From Povalibacter uvarum (GTDB taxonomy: Bacteria > Pseudomonadota > Gammaproteobacteria > Steroidobacterales > Steroidobacteraceae), in NCBI RefSeq assembly GCF_014202975.1, contig NZ_JACHHZ010000003.1, forward strand, positions 620,001-684,000: a stretch of DNA of 64,000 nucleotides, given 5' to 3'. Of this stretch, positions 27,031 through 35,388 are shown in pieces (within the stretch, counting starts at the first letter, position 1; each line of letters starts with the position of its first letter). Made by a program: the position numbers and the translations under genes. The notes beneath the pieces are model-generated. The model was not told the DNA's origin. It ran no database searches and saw nothing but the letters and a program-made list of their open reading frames with translations.

Positions 27031-27191
27031 GCCGCGCAGTAGTCATAGCACACCCGGAGCTCGTTGATGACCGTGAGGATCTGGTCCGCGGAAAGCACGA
27101 TCGCAGCGCTGCTCGACTGCTCGATGATCGTGCGTCCGTCCTCGGTGGTGTAAACCTTGAGTTGCGTGCTGGCATCGGTGTCCGGGCTCAT
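27006..27191 (-). CDS. Small conserved-looking hypothetical protein, 61 residues
   Basis: The ATG at 27191 has a strong ribosome-binding site, GGAGG, just upstream, which supports a short product rather than the longer frame from 27287. The protein is soluble: STQLKVYTTEDGRTIIEQSS, then VLSADQILTVINELRVCYDY and the tail CAAWKEPRQQ. The first part looks like a short beta-hairpin and the second a helix with two cysteines (CYDYC). It lies between an alpha/beta hydrolase and the ThuA-like protein in one minus-strand series. I do not recognise it. Confidence 0.55.
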   Translation of the reverse strand: MSPDTDASTQLKVYTTEDGRTIIEQSSSAAIVLSADQILTVINELRVCYDYCAAWKEPRQQ

Positions 27192-27210
27192 GGGACCTCC
27201 TGCAGTGGAT

Positions 27211-28233
27211 TCATGAGTAGCGATCGACGGCGACGATCGCATCGACGAAGGCCTGCGGCGATTCCTGCGGCAGGTTGTGACCGACACCGTTTTCGATCAG
27301 ACGGTGCCCATAAGGGCCGGTGAACTTCCGTGCGTATGCGGCACTGTCGGGATGAGGCGCTCCGTTGGCGTCGCCTTCCATCGTGATGGTCGGGACCGAA
27401 ATCAGCGGGCCGGCGGCAAGCTGTTTCTCGAGCGCATCCAGCTTCGGGTCGCCGGCTGCCAGACTGATCCGCCAGCGATAGTTGTGAATCACGATGTCGA
27501 CGTGATCCGGGTTGTCGAATGCCGCGGCGGAGCGATCGAAAGTGCCGTCGTCGAAATTCCATCGCGGCGATGCGGTCTGCCAGATGAGCTTCGCGAAGTC
27601 GCGTCGATAGGCTGCATAGCCCGCGCGGCCTCGTTCCGTTGCAAAGTAGAACTGGTACCACCAGGCCAGCTCGGCCTTCGGCGGCAGCGGTCGTTCATTG
27701 GCTTCGCGGCTGCCGATCAGGTAGCCGCTGACCGATACCATTGCCTTGCATCGCTCGGGCCACAGGGCTGCGACGATGTTCGCCGTTCGTGCGCCCCAGT
27801 CGAAGCCCGCAACGATCGCCTTCCTGATGCGCAGCGCATCCATCAAAGCGATGACGTCGAGGGCAAGCGCGGACTGCTGTGCATTGCGTGGAGTGTCGGG
27901 CGAGAGAAAGCGCGTCGGGCCATAGCCGCGCAGGTACGGGACGACGACTCGATATCCCTTCGCGGCCAGGGCAGGGGCGACGTCGGCGAAGCTGTGAATG
28001 TCGTAAGGCCAGCCATGCAGCAAGACAACTGCCGGCGCGTTACTCGCTCCGAGGTCGACGTAGCCGATGCTCAGGTCGCCGGCGTCGATCTGCCTGAGCG
28101 GGCCGAACGTGGTCGTGCTCGGGCTTGCGGATGCCGGGGGGATCAAAGGAACCTCGTCGAGCGCGAGCGCACCGAGTGCGCCCGTCGCTATCGTCAGGAA
28201 ATGGCGGCGAAGACTGTCGACCGTTTCTGTCAT
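27211..28233 (-). CDS. Alpha/beta hydrolase, epoxide-hydrolase-like
   Basis: The ATG at 28233 has GAGG five bases upstream. The 340-residue protein begins with a leader (RRHFLTIATGALGALALDEV) that looks Tat-like, so it is probably periplasmic. The core has the oxyanion HGWP, the nucleophile region IVAGFDWGARTAN with Asp at the nucleophile position, a lid region and the catalytic His in NGVGHNLPQESPQ. The Asp nucleophile and HGWP favour the epoxide hydrolase / haloalkane dehalogenase branch over esterases. It lies seven bases after a second hydrolase gene in the same direction. Confidence 0.82.
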   Translation of the reverse strand: MTETVDSLRRHFLTIATGALGALALDEVPLIPPASASPSTTTFGPLRQIDAGDLSIGYVDLGASNAPAVVLLHGWPYDIHSFADVAPALAAKGYRVVVPYLRGYGPTRFLSPDTPRNAQQSALALDVIALMDALRIRKAIVAGFDWGARTANIVAALWPERCKAMVSVSGYLIGSREANERPLPPKAELAWWYQFYFATERGRAGYAAYRRDFAKLIWQTASPRWNFDDGTFDRSAAAFDNPDHVDIVIHNYRWRISLAAGDPKLDALEKQLAAGPLISVPTITMEGDANGAPHPDSAAYARKFTGPYGHRLIENGVGHNLPQESPQAFVDAIVAVDRYS

Positions 28234-28240
28234 GGCAGCC

Positions 28241-29026
28241 TCACTCCCGCTGCTTTGCTTTTGGCGCCGTCGCGGCACGCTCGATCATCTTCGCGACCGC
28301 GTCGGGATGGGAAGTCATCACCACATGCGATGCACCACGGACAGCTTCGGTCTGCTTCGACTTTGCCCGCTCGGCCATGAACTGCAGCGCCTGCGGCGGG
28401 ATGTTCCTGTCCTGGTCGCCGTAGATGAACCAGGAGGGAATCGATTTCCAGATTGCCTCGCGGGCGGCTTCGTTCAGTGCGGCTTCGGTGATCGGTCGCT
28501 GTCCGGCACCCATCACGGCGGCATCCGCCGCAGGGACATCGGCTGCGAACTGGTCGTGGAATTTCTCGCGCTGGATGTAGAGATCGTTGCCGCCGCCCGA
28601 AAGCGCCACCGGTTTGGCGAGCGCCGGGCCGAGCGTGCTGCCCGGAAACTTCTGTGAGAGTGCGCTCGCCGTTTCGCCGACGTCCGGAGCAAACGCGGCG
28701 ACGTAGACGAGGGCCGCGACATTCGGCGCCTTCACTTCGGAGATCACCGCTCCGCCGTACGAGTGGCCCACGAGAACGACTGGCGATCCGATCGACTTCG
28801 CGATGTCGGCCACGTATTGCGCATCGTTCTTCACGCTGCGCAATGGATTCGCGACAGCCACGACGCGATACCCGTCCTTCTCGAGGATGGGGATCACACC
28901 GTTCCAGCTGGACGCATCGGCAAACGCACCATGCACGAGGAGGATCGTGGGTTTCTCGGGCTGCGCTGACGCAGTGGCGGCTGTCAGCACGGCGGCTGCA
29001 GCGGTGACGGACAACAGGATTCCCAT
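28241..29026 (-). CDS. Exported alpha/beta hydrolase (esterase type)
   Basis: I chose the ATG at 29026, seven bases after AGGAG; the frame runs further up to 29053. A signal peptide follows (ILLSVTAAAAVLTAATASAQ). The catalytic features are ILLVHGAFADASSWNGVIPI, the nucleophile elbow VLVGHSYGGAVIS, the acid in WFIYGDQDRNIPP and the His in GASHVVMTSHPDAVAKMIER. This is the pattern of small periplasmic esterases of the EstC/salicylate-ester type. It starts a run of four minus-strand genes with short gaps (29026 down to 26110). Confidence 0.85.
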   Translation of the reverse strand: MGILLSVTAAAAVLTAATASAQPEKPTILLVHGAFADASSWNGVIPILEKDGYRVVAVANPLRSVKNDAQYVADIAKSIGSPVVLVGHSYGGAVISEVKAPNVAALVYVAAFAPDVGETASALSQKFPGSTLGPALAKPVALSGGGNDLYIQREKFHDQFAADVPAADAAVMGAGQRPITEAALNEAAREAIWKSIPSWFIYGDQDRNIPPQALQFMAERAKSKQTEAVRGASHVVMTSHPDAVAKMIERAATAPKAKQRE

Positions 29027-29122
29027 GGGAGCGCTCCTCGCGGTTTGAAACACGAGGTGCAGGCTCTCTCAAGTCGGGTCTTCAGCGCTTGAACAATTGC
29101 TGCGGATGTTGGACGCGCAGGC

Positions 29123-31387
29123 TTACCACTCGAAGCGGTAGTTCAGCTTGACCAGCAGTTGCTCGTCGTCGCGCAGGCTGAAGCTGTCGCGCAACGGTCG
29201 CCCCGAGTCGTCGGCAACGGACTCCTGCGCGTAGCCGCCGCGACCGTACACGATGTACAGGTACGACAGCGGAGCAAGTTCGTAGCGATAGCGGATCTGG
29301 AATCCCAGGTTGCTCACGGTGAAGTCGTCGACGGGTTCGTCGGTTTCGATGGCATCGCCCGAGGAGTCGACGCGGTAGGCCCGGTTCAGCGGCGCATTGA
29401 TGCCGATGGCTTGCAGCTTGAGCCGCAGTTCCTGGCGAGGGCTGATGATCCAGTTGAAGCCTGCGTTGAAGTCGACCTCGCGACCGTCGAAGCTGCCGAT
29501 CAGGTTGTCCTCCTGCCAGACCAGCCAGTCGGGCGTGCGGCTGCCGAACACACCGACATAGACGTTGAACGCGTCGCTGATGAAGTAGGTGGGTTCGAGC
29601 ATCAGGCTGTAGCCGATCTCGTCGTTGCCCTCGAGCCCGCCGCTGTACACCTCGGCTTCGACGGCAAATCCCCAGCTGCCTTTGCGCGGCCTTTCGTACT
29701 CGAAGAACGAGTTGAAGTTGGGCGGCAGGTTGATATTGCCGTTGCCGCGAGTGAGCAGATCATCCGCGCCCGCACTGTTGATGTTGATCTGAGCGTACTC
29801 GTAGCTGCCGTCGCGCAGCCGACTCTCGCGACTCATGCGGAACTGGTCTCGAAGCAGGTCCCCATGGTTGTTGCGGCTGGTGCTGACGCGCCAGCGCCAA
29901 TCCTTGGAAGCGTACCGTGATTCCTCGGGCAGATCGGCGAACCGTCGCTGCACCTGCCAGTGCACATAGTTCGTGCTGTTGCGCTGGAGATAGCCGGCAT
30001 CGTTGATCTGCAATTCGTCGCCGAAGTGCATGCCGATCCATTGCTGGCGCCAGCCGTGGTCCATCTCGTAGTCGGCCCAGATCGTTGCGCCTCCGTCGCG
30101 AACGCTCTGGCCGTCGTCATCGATGTCGCTGCCGATCAGGCGCGTGCGCACATTCCAGCGTGAGGTCGGTCGCCAGTTGTGATCGATACCCGCCACGGTG
30201 GCGATGCGATCGTAGTAGGGGCGTTCGACGCGCGTGAGCATCATCCCCAGGTTCTGCGTCGAGAAGTCACGAACCAGGCGCACGGCGCTGAACGTCCGGC
30301 CCACGGAGTCTGCTTCGTCAGCTCCGAAGATGCCGTACTTGGTCGCGCCGATGCTGCCGTTCAACTTGAGAGCGGCAATGATGTCGCCGGAGCCGACGCC
30401 GTCGTCGGCCGGGCCACCGACGCGGCGCGTGTAGAGCAGCTGGCTGAAGTCGGAAGGCGTCGTGAATTCGAAGATGCCCTGATTCTCGGTGAAGAAGGGC
30501 CGCTTGTCGCTGATGAAGGTTTCAGTCGCGTCGAAGTTCACGACGAGGTCGTCGCTTTCCACCTGGCCGAAATCGGGATTGAGGGTGCCGGTCAGCTGCA
30601 TCTGGCCGTTCGGCTTCCAGAACACATCGATGCCGGCGTCGCCCTCGGTGTGGTATTCGACGTTGTCGTACAGCCCGGAAACGTAGGGCGTGAGAGCAAG
30701 CAGCGACTGGCTGTAGCTGGTTACTTCGATCGGGGCGAAGTCGGAAAGGAAGCGCGGCCGTTCGAAACTCGCCGACGGCCAGGCGGCGCGCTCGCCGGTG
30801 ACGCCGACGACGCGATCGAGATAAATCCTGAGCGTGCGCGTTTCACTCGTGGTCTCGCGCATCGGCGCGATGTGCCAGGGAATGAGCACTTCGACCGTCC
30901 AGCCAGCCTCGTCCTCGCCGACTTCGTGACGCCAGTTGCCGTCCCAGTCCTCGTTGAATTCGGTTTCGTTCGTGATGATCGCGTCGTAGATGCCGCCCGT
31001 CGAACTGACCGTGAAGGCGTAGCCGGTGCGATGGTCGCCGTCGAAATCGACCATGACATTGACGCGGTCCACCTGCTCATCGAAGTCGCGTTGCACGCGT
31101 TGCTGAGTGCGGGGTACCGAGGGGGGCTGCACGTTCCGGAAAGCAACTGCCAGGCCATCCGCGGTGGCGAGGACCCAGACCTGAGTGGGCACGGAAGCCG
31201 GCTCGCCGTTGAGCGGCTGCACTTTGCGGAAGTCGGTGAATTGCTGTGCGCCCTGCCATTCCTGTGGATCGATCTGGCCGTCGATTTCGACGGCGGTGGC
31301 GGGGAAGGCAGCAGCGATCGTGATCGCTGCGATCCATTTTCTGAAGTCGCCGGGTCGTTCCGCGTACGTCTCGGTCTGCTGTTCCAT
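29123..31387 (-). CDS. Exported CBM9/DUF5916-like protein with beta-barrel C-terminus
   Basis: The 754-residue protein starts at 31387 with a long n-region and a signal peptide core (WIAAITIAAAFPATAVEIDG). Residues about 32-220 look like a carbohydrate-binding family 9 domain: VEIDGQIDPQEWQGAQQFTD, then AYVDFD-type strands such as VNVMVDFDGDHRTGYAFTVS. From about residue 230 the sequence is the DUF5916 type, with alternating aromatic strands and a short C-terminal strand LVKLNYRFEW ending in an aromatic, as in outer-membrane barrels. Members of the family are usually found near TonB receptors or peptidases. A role in binding or transport at the outer membrane is likely; the ligand is unknown. 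Confidence 0.8.
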   Translation of the reverse strand: MEQQTETYAERPGDFRKWIAAITIAAAFPATAVEIDGQIDPQEWQGAQQFTDFRKVQPLNGEPASVPTQVWVLATADGLAVAFRNVQPPSVPRTQQRVQRDFDEQVDRVNVMVDFDGDHRTGYAFTVSSTGGIYDAIITNETEFNEDWDGNWRHEVGEDEAGWTVEVLIPWHIAPMRETTSETRTLRIYLDRVVGVTGERAAWPSASFERPRFLSDFAPIEVTSYSQSLLALTPYVSGLYDNVEYHTEGDAGIDVFWKPNGQMQLTGTLNPDFGQVESDDLVVNFDATETFISDKRPFFTENQGIFEFTTPSDFSQLLYTRRVGGPADDGVGSGDIIAALKLNGSIGATKYGIFGADEADSVGRTFSAVRLVRDFSTQNLGMMLTRVERPYYDRIATVAGIDHNWRPTSRWNVRTRLIGSDIDDDGQSVRDGGATIWADYEMDHGWRQQWIGMHFGDELQINDAGYLQRNSTNYVHWQVQRRFADLPEESRYASKDWRWRVSTSRNNHGDLLRDQFRMSRESRLRDGSYEYAQININSAGADDLLTRGNGNINLPPNFNSFFEYERPRKGSWGFAVEAEVYSGGLEGNDEIGYSLMLEPTYFISDAFNVYVGVFGSRTPDWLVWQEDNLIGSFDGREVDFNAGFNWIISPRQELRLKLQAIGINAPLNRAYRVDSSGDAIETDEPVDDFTVSNLGFQIRYRYELAPLSYLYIVYGRGGYAQESVADDSGRPLRDSFSLRDDEQLLVKLNYRFEW

Positions 31388-31570
31388 CGAATCTGCTTCT
31401 TGAATCCAATGACGGTTCCTGACGTTCTTTGGACGCCGGAACGGGACGACAGGTTGAAATCGAGGATCGCGAAATTTGTGAGGCCGCGGATCTTCTCACG
31501 ATTGACCGCGTCGCAGGGCGCCGGGGAATCGCCGATTCACCATAGCCGCGCGATACTGTATATAACATCA

Positions 31571-32206
31571 GTGCCGCGACATTCCGCCCAACTCACGACG
31601 CCCTTCACTGCCGCCTCGGCGGAAGGTGGCTGGTTCGTCTATCTGCTCGCGCTCGCAGACGGTTCAGCGTTCAAAGTCGGCTTTTCCTGCCATCCCTTGC
31701 ATCGCGCCTTCACGTTCAGTCGCCGCTACTTCGAACAATTCGATCTCGGCCGGTCGCTGCTCGTGAGGCTCGATACGTGTCCGGAGGCGAGAGTGCTGGA
31801 AGCGGCAATCAAGAACGAACTGGCGGGGCATCGGTACGACTGTCCATCCTGGGTGCCGGCCGAGGCGGGCGGCCACACGGAATGGTTCGACGCGTTCCAG
31901 TGGCAGCCGGCGGAAGACCGGGTTCGCGCGGCATCGGATGGGGACGAGTCCCGTCTCATATATATGAGCGATTTCGTCCGCACGATGCTCATGCGACAGG
32001 CGCGGTCATTCGAGTTCTGGGCGCTGCACCAAGCGCAGTTTGTCGCACAGGCGCTGTCATCCTCGGTGGACGCTCATCTTGCGTTCGGGAGCGCGCGAGC
32101 GCTCCGCGATTGGGTCGATGCCTACCGATGCTGCGGGATCCCGTTGTTCCCCGACGATCCGGCGGTCCGTGCGTTCGTAACGGATGCAGCGAGACAGAGC
32201 GGCTGA
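31571..32206 (+). CDS. GIY-YIG / T5orf172-like nuclease-fold protein
   Basis: The coding part of a long open frame begins near the GTG at 31571. The 211-residue product has a GIY-YIG-like beginning, GGWFVYLLALADGSAFKVGF, a following basic HRAFTFSRRYF and a conserved-type Glu in ARVLEAAIKNELAGHRYDCP. This arrangement fits the T5orf172 branch, where YVYL and KVG replace GIY and YIG. The C-terminal half is helical and not assignable. No ribosome-binding site is visible. A TATATAAC box lies immediately upstream, so the message may be leaderless. It is divergent from the DUF5916-like gene. Whether it is an active nuclease is unclear. Confidence 0.55.
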   Translation: MPRHSAQLTTPFTAASAEGGWFVYLLALADGSAFKVGFSCHPLHRAFTFSRRYFEQFDLGRSLLVRLDTCPEARVLEAAIKNELAGHRYDCPSWVPAEAGGHTEWFDAFQWQPAEDRVRAASDGDESRLIYMSDFVRTMLMRQARSFEFWALHQAQFVAQALSSSVDAHLAFGSARALRDWVDAYRCCGIPLFPDDPAVRAFVTDAARQSG

Positions 32207-32259
32207 GCGCGACGAGCGGTTGCCCGCCTGCGCCGGCAGGATCGCCGTTCGGTGGCGGG

Positions 32260-32273
32260 CGGACTATAGTCCG
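32260..32273. promoter_or_regulatory. 14-bp palindrome with embedded -10-like box
   Basis: The perfect palindrome CGGACTATAGTCCG lies 26 bases before the M13 peptidase start and contains TATAGT, a good -10 box for the plus strand. No convincing -35 is seen at the usual distance. It may be a promoter, an operator, or both. Confidence 0.35.
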
Positions 32274-32299
32274 GGCTTCGATTTTCCTGGGGGACCGTC

Positions 32300-34330
32300 A
32301 TGGTGCGATCGGCTCGAATCGTGGTGATCTGCGCGTTGTCAGTCTTTGGCGTTCCTGCCTTCGCGCAGGACTCAGGCCGGCAGGGTGTACAACTCGGGGA
32401 CATCGATCGCACGGCCGATCCCTGCAACGATTTCTTCCAGTACGCGAACGGCAAGTGGCGCGAAGAAAATCCGATTCCCGCTTCGATGTCGCGCTGGAGC
32501 CGTCGCTGGCAGGCCGGTGAGTCATCGAAGGATCGGCTGCGAACCATCCTCGAAGCAACGGCGTTGACCAAAGCGCCGCGCGGCAGCATCGAACAGCTCA
32601 CCGGCGATTTCTATGCGGGTTGCATGAACGAGACGCAGATCGATCGGTTGGGCGTCGAACCGCTGCGGCCGCTGCTGACTGACATCCGGCAGATGAAGTC
32701 GCCGCAGGACGTGCAGAAGATGATCGTGCGGCTCAACGGCATGGCGATCTCCGCGCCCTTCGCGTTCTACTCGAGTCCGGACAACCACGATCCGTCGTTC
32801 GTCATTGCACAGGTCATCGCATCCGGACTCGGCATGCCCGATCGCGATTACTACGTGAAGCCGGACGAACGTTTCATCCAGGCACGGGAGAAGTACCAGG
32901 CCTACGTCGCCAGGCTCTTCGAGCTCGCGGGTTCAACGAAGGCAGAAGCACAGGCGGCCACGAAAGCTGTCGTCAGGATGGAGACGGAGCTGGCACGGCA
33001 GTCGCTGGACAACGTGGCGCTGCGTGACCCGCAGGCGACCGACCACAAAATGTCGATCGCGCAGTTGCAGAGGCTCACACCCCGTTTCGATTGGAATGCG
33101 TACTACACGGCGTCCGGACTCACCACCGGTGACGTGAACGTTGCCGAGCCGAAGTTCATGGAGGAGGTCGATCGCCAGCTGGGCGCGGCTTCTCCCGATG
33201 ACTGGAAGGCGTACCTGACGTTCCACGTCCTCGACTCCGCGGCACCTTCGTTGTCGAAGCCGTTCGTCGAAGAGCACTTCGGATTCCACAGTGCCTATCT
33301 GCGCGGCGCCAAGGAAATGAAGCCGCGCTGGAAGCGCTGCGTCGAATCGACGGACGAGCAGCTCGGCGAGGCGCTCGGCAAGATCTACGTCGAGAAATAT
33401 TTCCCACCCGAGGCGAAGGCGCGCATGCAGGAGCTCGTGAAGAACCTGCGGCTCGCGATGAAGGAAACGATCGAGGAGCTCGACTGGATGAGCGCGCCGA
33501 CGAAACAGAAGGCGCTCGAGAAGCTGTCCACCTTCAATCCGAAGCTCGGCTATCCGGACAAGTGGAAGGACTACAGCACCGTGCCCGTCAAACGCGATGC
33601 GTTCTGGGGTTCGACCGTCGCGGCGCGTGCCTTCAACGTCAAGGACGATCTGACCCAGATCAACAAGCCTGTCGACCGGGGTCGCTGGTACATGTCGCCG
33701 CCGACATCGGATGCGTATTACAACCCGCCGCTGAACGAGATCGTCTTCCCGGCCGGCATCCTTCAGCCGCCAGCGTTCAGCGTCGATGCGATCGATGCGG
33801 TCAACTACGGCGCGATCGGTGTCGTGATCGGCCACGAGATCAGCCACGGCTTCGACGATCAGGGCTCGCAGTACGACGCGCAGGGCCGCCTCAGGAACTG
33901 GTGGACGGCCGAGGATCTAAAGAAGTTCGAAGCCCGCGGGGCCTGCGTCGTGAAGCAGTTCGACAACTATTTCGTCGAGCCTGGCCTTCATCACAACGGC
34001 CAGCTCGTGCTGGGCGAGAGCATCGGCGACCTGGCCGGCGCGAAGATCGCTTACAGGGCCTTCAAGATTTCACAGCGCGGCAAGCCCGCACCGGCAAGCG
34101 TCGATGGCTTCACGCAGGATCAGCAGTTCTTCATCGCGTGGGGACAGTTTCGCGGCGATGCGGTTCGTCCGGAATTCGCGCGAACGATGGTGCAGGGCGA
34201 TCCTCACCCGATCGGCAAGTACCGCGTGATCGGGCCGCTGTCGAATCTGCCGGAATTCCAGCGGGCGTTCTCGTGCAAGGCCAGCTCGCCGATGGTCCGC
34301 CCGCCGCAGGAGCGCTGCGAAGTCTGGTGA
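32300..34330 (+). CDS. M13-family zinc metallopeptidase (neprilysin/PepO-like)
   Basis: A 676-residue exported protein with signal peptide SARIVVICALSVFGVPAFAQ. It has the M13 hallmarks: N-terminal PCNDFFQYANGKW, the substrate-side stretch NPPLNEIVFPAGILQPPAF, the zinc motif HEISH (512-516) in VVIGHEISHGFDDQGSQYDA, the third ligand E573 in GESIGDLAGAKIAY, and the C-terminal CEVW. These residues are all present, so the enzyme should be an active endopeptidase for short peptides, probably in the periplasm. The family usually has about 670-700 residues. It ends two bases from the convergent small-protein gene. Confidence 0.95.
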   Translation: MVRSARIVVICALSVFGVPAFAQDSGRQGVQLGDIDRTADPCNDFFQYANGKWREENPIPASMSRWSRRWQAGESSKDRLRTILEATALTKAPRGSIEQLTGDFYAGCMNETQIDRLGVEPLRPLLTDIRQMKSPQDVQKMIVRLNGMAISAPFAFYSSPDNHDPSFVIAQVIASGLGMPDRDYYVKPDERFIQAREKYQAYVARLFELAGSTKAEAQAATKAVVRMETELARQSLDNVALRDPQATDHKMSIAQLQRLTPRFDWNAYYTASGLTTGDVNVAEPKFMEEVDRQLGAASPDDWKAYLTFHVLDSAAPSLSKPFVEEHFGFHSAYLRGAKEMKPRWKRCVESTDEQLGEALGKIYVEKYFPPEAKARMQELVKNLRLAMKETIEELDWMSAPTKQKALEKLSTFNPKLGYPDKWKDYSTVPVKRDAFWGSTVAARAFNVKDDLTQINKPVDRGRWYMSPPTSDAYYNPPLNEIVFPAGILQPPAFSVDAIDAVNYGAIGVVIGHEISHGFDDQGSQYDAQGRLRNWWTAEDLKKFEARGACVVKQFDNYFVEPGLHHNGQLVLGESIGDLAGAKIAYRAFKISQRGKPAPASVDGFTQDQQFFIAWGQFRGDAVRPEFARTMVQGDPHPIGKYRVIGPLSNLPEFQRAFSCKASSPMVRPPQERCEVW

Positions 34331-34332
34331 CG

Positions 34333-34488
34333 CTATTGCAGCTGCGTGATCGTTATGGAATAGCCGGGGTGACTGTCGCGCTCGGCGCCGTATGCCCAGG
34401 CACTGAAGCTCCCAGCGACGATTACGACCGACAGCAGCAGACAGACTGCGCGCTGTACAGTCCGGCTGGAACCCTTCGAAACGAACAT
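34333..34488 (-). CDS. 51-residue predicted exported small protein, copy 1
   Basis: The ATG at 34488 follows GAGGAGAAGGCA. The product begins MFVSKGSSRTVQRAVC, has a hydrophobic core (LLLSVVIVAGSFSAWAYG) and ends with the short tail AERDSHPGYSITITQLQ. The core followed by A-Y-G-A looks like a signal peptide with a cleavage site, which would release a peptide of about 17 residues; a membrane-anchored form is the alternative. It is the most divergent of three tandem relatives (see 34832 and 35436), with the same length and the same GYS-x-T-x-TQ-x-Q ending. No family is known to me. Confidence 0.75.
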   Translation of the reverse strand: MFVSKGSSRTVQRAVCLLLSVVIVAGSFSAWAYGAERDSHPGYSITITQLQ

Positions 34489-34628
34489 TGCCTTCTCCTC
34501 ATCGAGCGATTGATTGATGACGAGAAATCTATAGGCAGGCCGGGTGCGCAACCACTAACCATCGTCGGTGTCGTGCGCCCGCGGAAGACAGAGTGCAAGG
34601 CGGCTGAGCGGCGGAACTTGCTTCTTGT

Positions 34629-34739
34629 TGTGGGTCCGGCTTCAGCCGGACGTCATGCCGAAGGCATCTTTCGGAAGTGGATGGCGCACGCGTGCGCCGG
34701 ATCGCTTCGCGATAACGTCCGGCTAAAGCCGGACCCACA
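34629..34739. repeat. Palindromic repeat of the GTGGGTCCGGCTTCAGCCGGAC type, copy 1 (REP-like)
   Basis: An imperfect long inverted repeat: the left end TGTGGGTCCGGCTTCAG is mirrored by the right end CTAAAGCCGGACCCACA, each end itself being a small hairpin. The same ends recur at 60615-60694 and 61323-61397. It sits between the first and second small-protein genes, with no coding frame of its own. Confidence 0.75.
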
Positions 34740-34785
34740 ACAGGAACAGTGCGATCAAGCAGGGGCTTGGCCTCGTGGGCCAAAG

Positions 34786-34821
34786 CCTGCCGGCGCGCCT
34801 CTCATGGGCCACGCCGGCAGG
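34786..34821 (-). terminator. Hairpin downstream of small-protein copy 2
   Basis: The arms CCTGCCGGCG and CGCCGGCAGG (10 bp) lie 10 bases after the stop of copy 2 on the minus strand. The same element follows copy 3 at a nearly equal distance. There is no U-tract, so it may protect or delimit the RNA rather than act as a classical terminator. Confidence 0.5.
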
Positions 34822-34831
34822 GGGCGGGGAA

Positions 34832-34987
34832 TTACTGAATCTGAGTCACCGTCACCGAGTAACCGTCGTGAGCGGCATGCTCGGCGGCAAAGGCACCGAG
34901 CGACAAGCTCACGCTGACGATGACAGCGGCCAGGACCATGCAGACAGCGTTCTGGACTTTGTTGTTGACGACGGTGAGGGCAAACAT
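34832..34987 (-). CDS. 51-residue predicted exported small protein, copy 2
   Basis: The ATG at 34987 follows AAGGAG. The product starts MFALTVVNNKVQNAVCM, has the hydrophobic core VLAAVIVSVSLSLGAFA and ends EHAAHDGYSVTVTQIQ. A signal peptidase site after AFA is likely and would release about 17 residues. It aligns without gaps with copies 1 and 3 over all 51 residues and is closest to copy 3 (the same tail except one residue). Substitutions are mostly conservative and the frame is intact, both of which argue for purifying selection on the protein. Function unknown. Confidence 0.78.
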   Translation of the reverse strand: MFALTVVNNKVQNAVCMVLAAVIVSVSLSLGAFAAEHAAHDGYSVTVTQIQ

Positions 34988-35019
34988 GGCGATTCTCCTT
35001 TGGGTCTCTTCAGTTCGAT

Positions 35020-35033
35020 CCGCATTGTTGCGG
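35020..35033 (-). promoter_or_regulatory. Conserved leader hairpin of small-protein copy 2
   Basis: On the minus strand the sequence is CCGCAACAATGCGG, a 5-bp stem with a 4-nt loop, beginning 33 bases before the start codon. The equivalent site before copy 3 is CCGCAATAACGCGG at the same distance. Flanking bases (GTGTC-TAAC-C-AAC) are also shared, so this is a conserved 5'-leader element. Confidence 0.5.
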
Positions 35034-35130
35034 TGTTGGTGTTAGGACACGGGAGGAGGAGCCAGGGTTACAGCGATTCCGCGAATACCGGCGAGTGACG
35101 GCAGAGTGCCGGTGAGCGTAAGAACGAATC

Positions 35131-35349
35131 CGTCACTCCCACGAAAGCGGGAGTCCATGCATCAGATTCGGATGGATTCCCGCGTGCGCGGGAATGACGA
35201 GGGAGTTCCGTCACCCGCGAAAGCGGGAATGACGAGGCAGTTGCGTCACTCCCGCGAAAGCGGGAACGACGAGGCAGTTGCGTCACTCCCGCGAAAGCGG
35301 GAGTCCACGCATCAGTTCGGATGGATTCCCGCGTGCGCGGGAATGACGG
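35131..35349. repeat. Array of six short palindromic repeats (GTCA-TCCCGC-N-GCGGGA type)
   Basis: Six copies of an approximately 26-base inverted repeat lie at about 35131, 35174, 35209, 35244, 35281 and 35323. Four have the form CGTCACTCCCGCGAAAGCGG and two the form GGATTCCCGCGTGCGCGGGA. A 69-base unit containing one of each form occurs at both ends (35131-35199 and 35281-35349). Another single copy is at 59127-59156. This is a mobile-like intergenic repeat resembling the dRS3-type palindromes of other proteobacteria. It is not a CRISPR, because the spacers are short and unequal and the units vary. Confidence 0.75.
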
Positions 35350-35388
35350 AGGAGGGGGTGGGGGAAGGATTGCGGCTTCCCGCCAATG

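Noticed and set aside
30179-31570. Long plus-strand frame upstream of the GIY-YIG-like gene
   Set aside because: It is antisense to the DUF5916-like gene and has the Val/Ala/Gly-rich composition of a shadow. Only its last 211 codons, past the divergent promoter region, look coding.
35131-35349. Regularly repeated units considered as a CRISPR array
   Set aside because: Units are palindromic, of varying sequence, with short unequal spacers, and an isolated copy lies 24 kb away. No cas genes are present.
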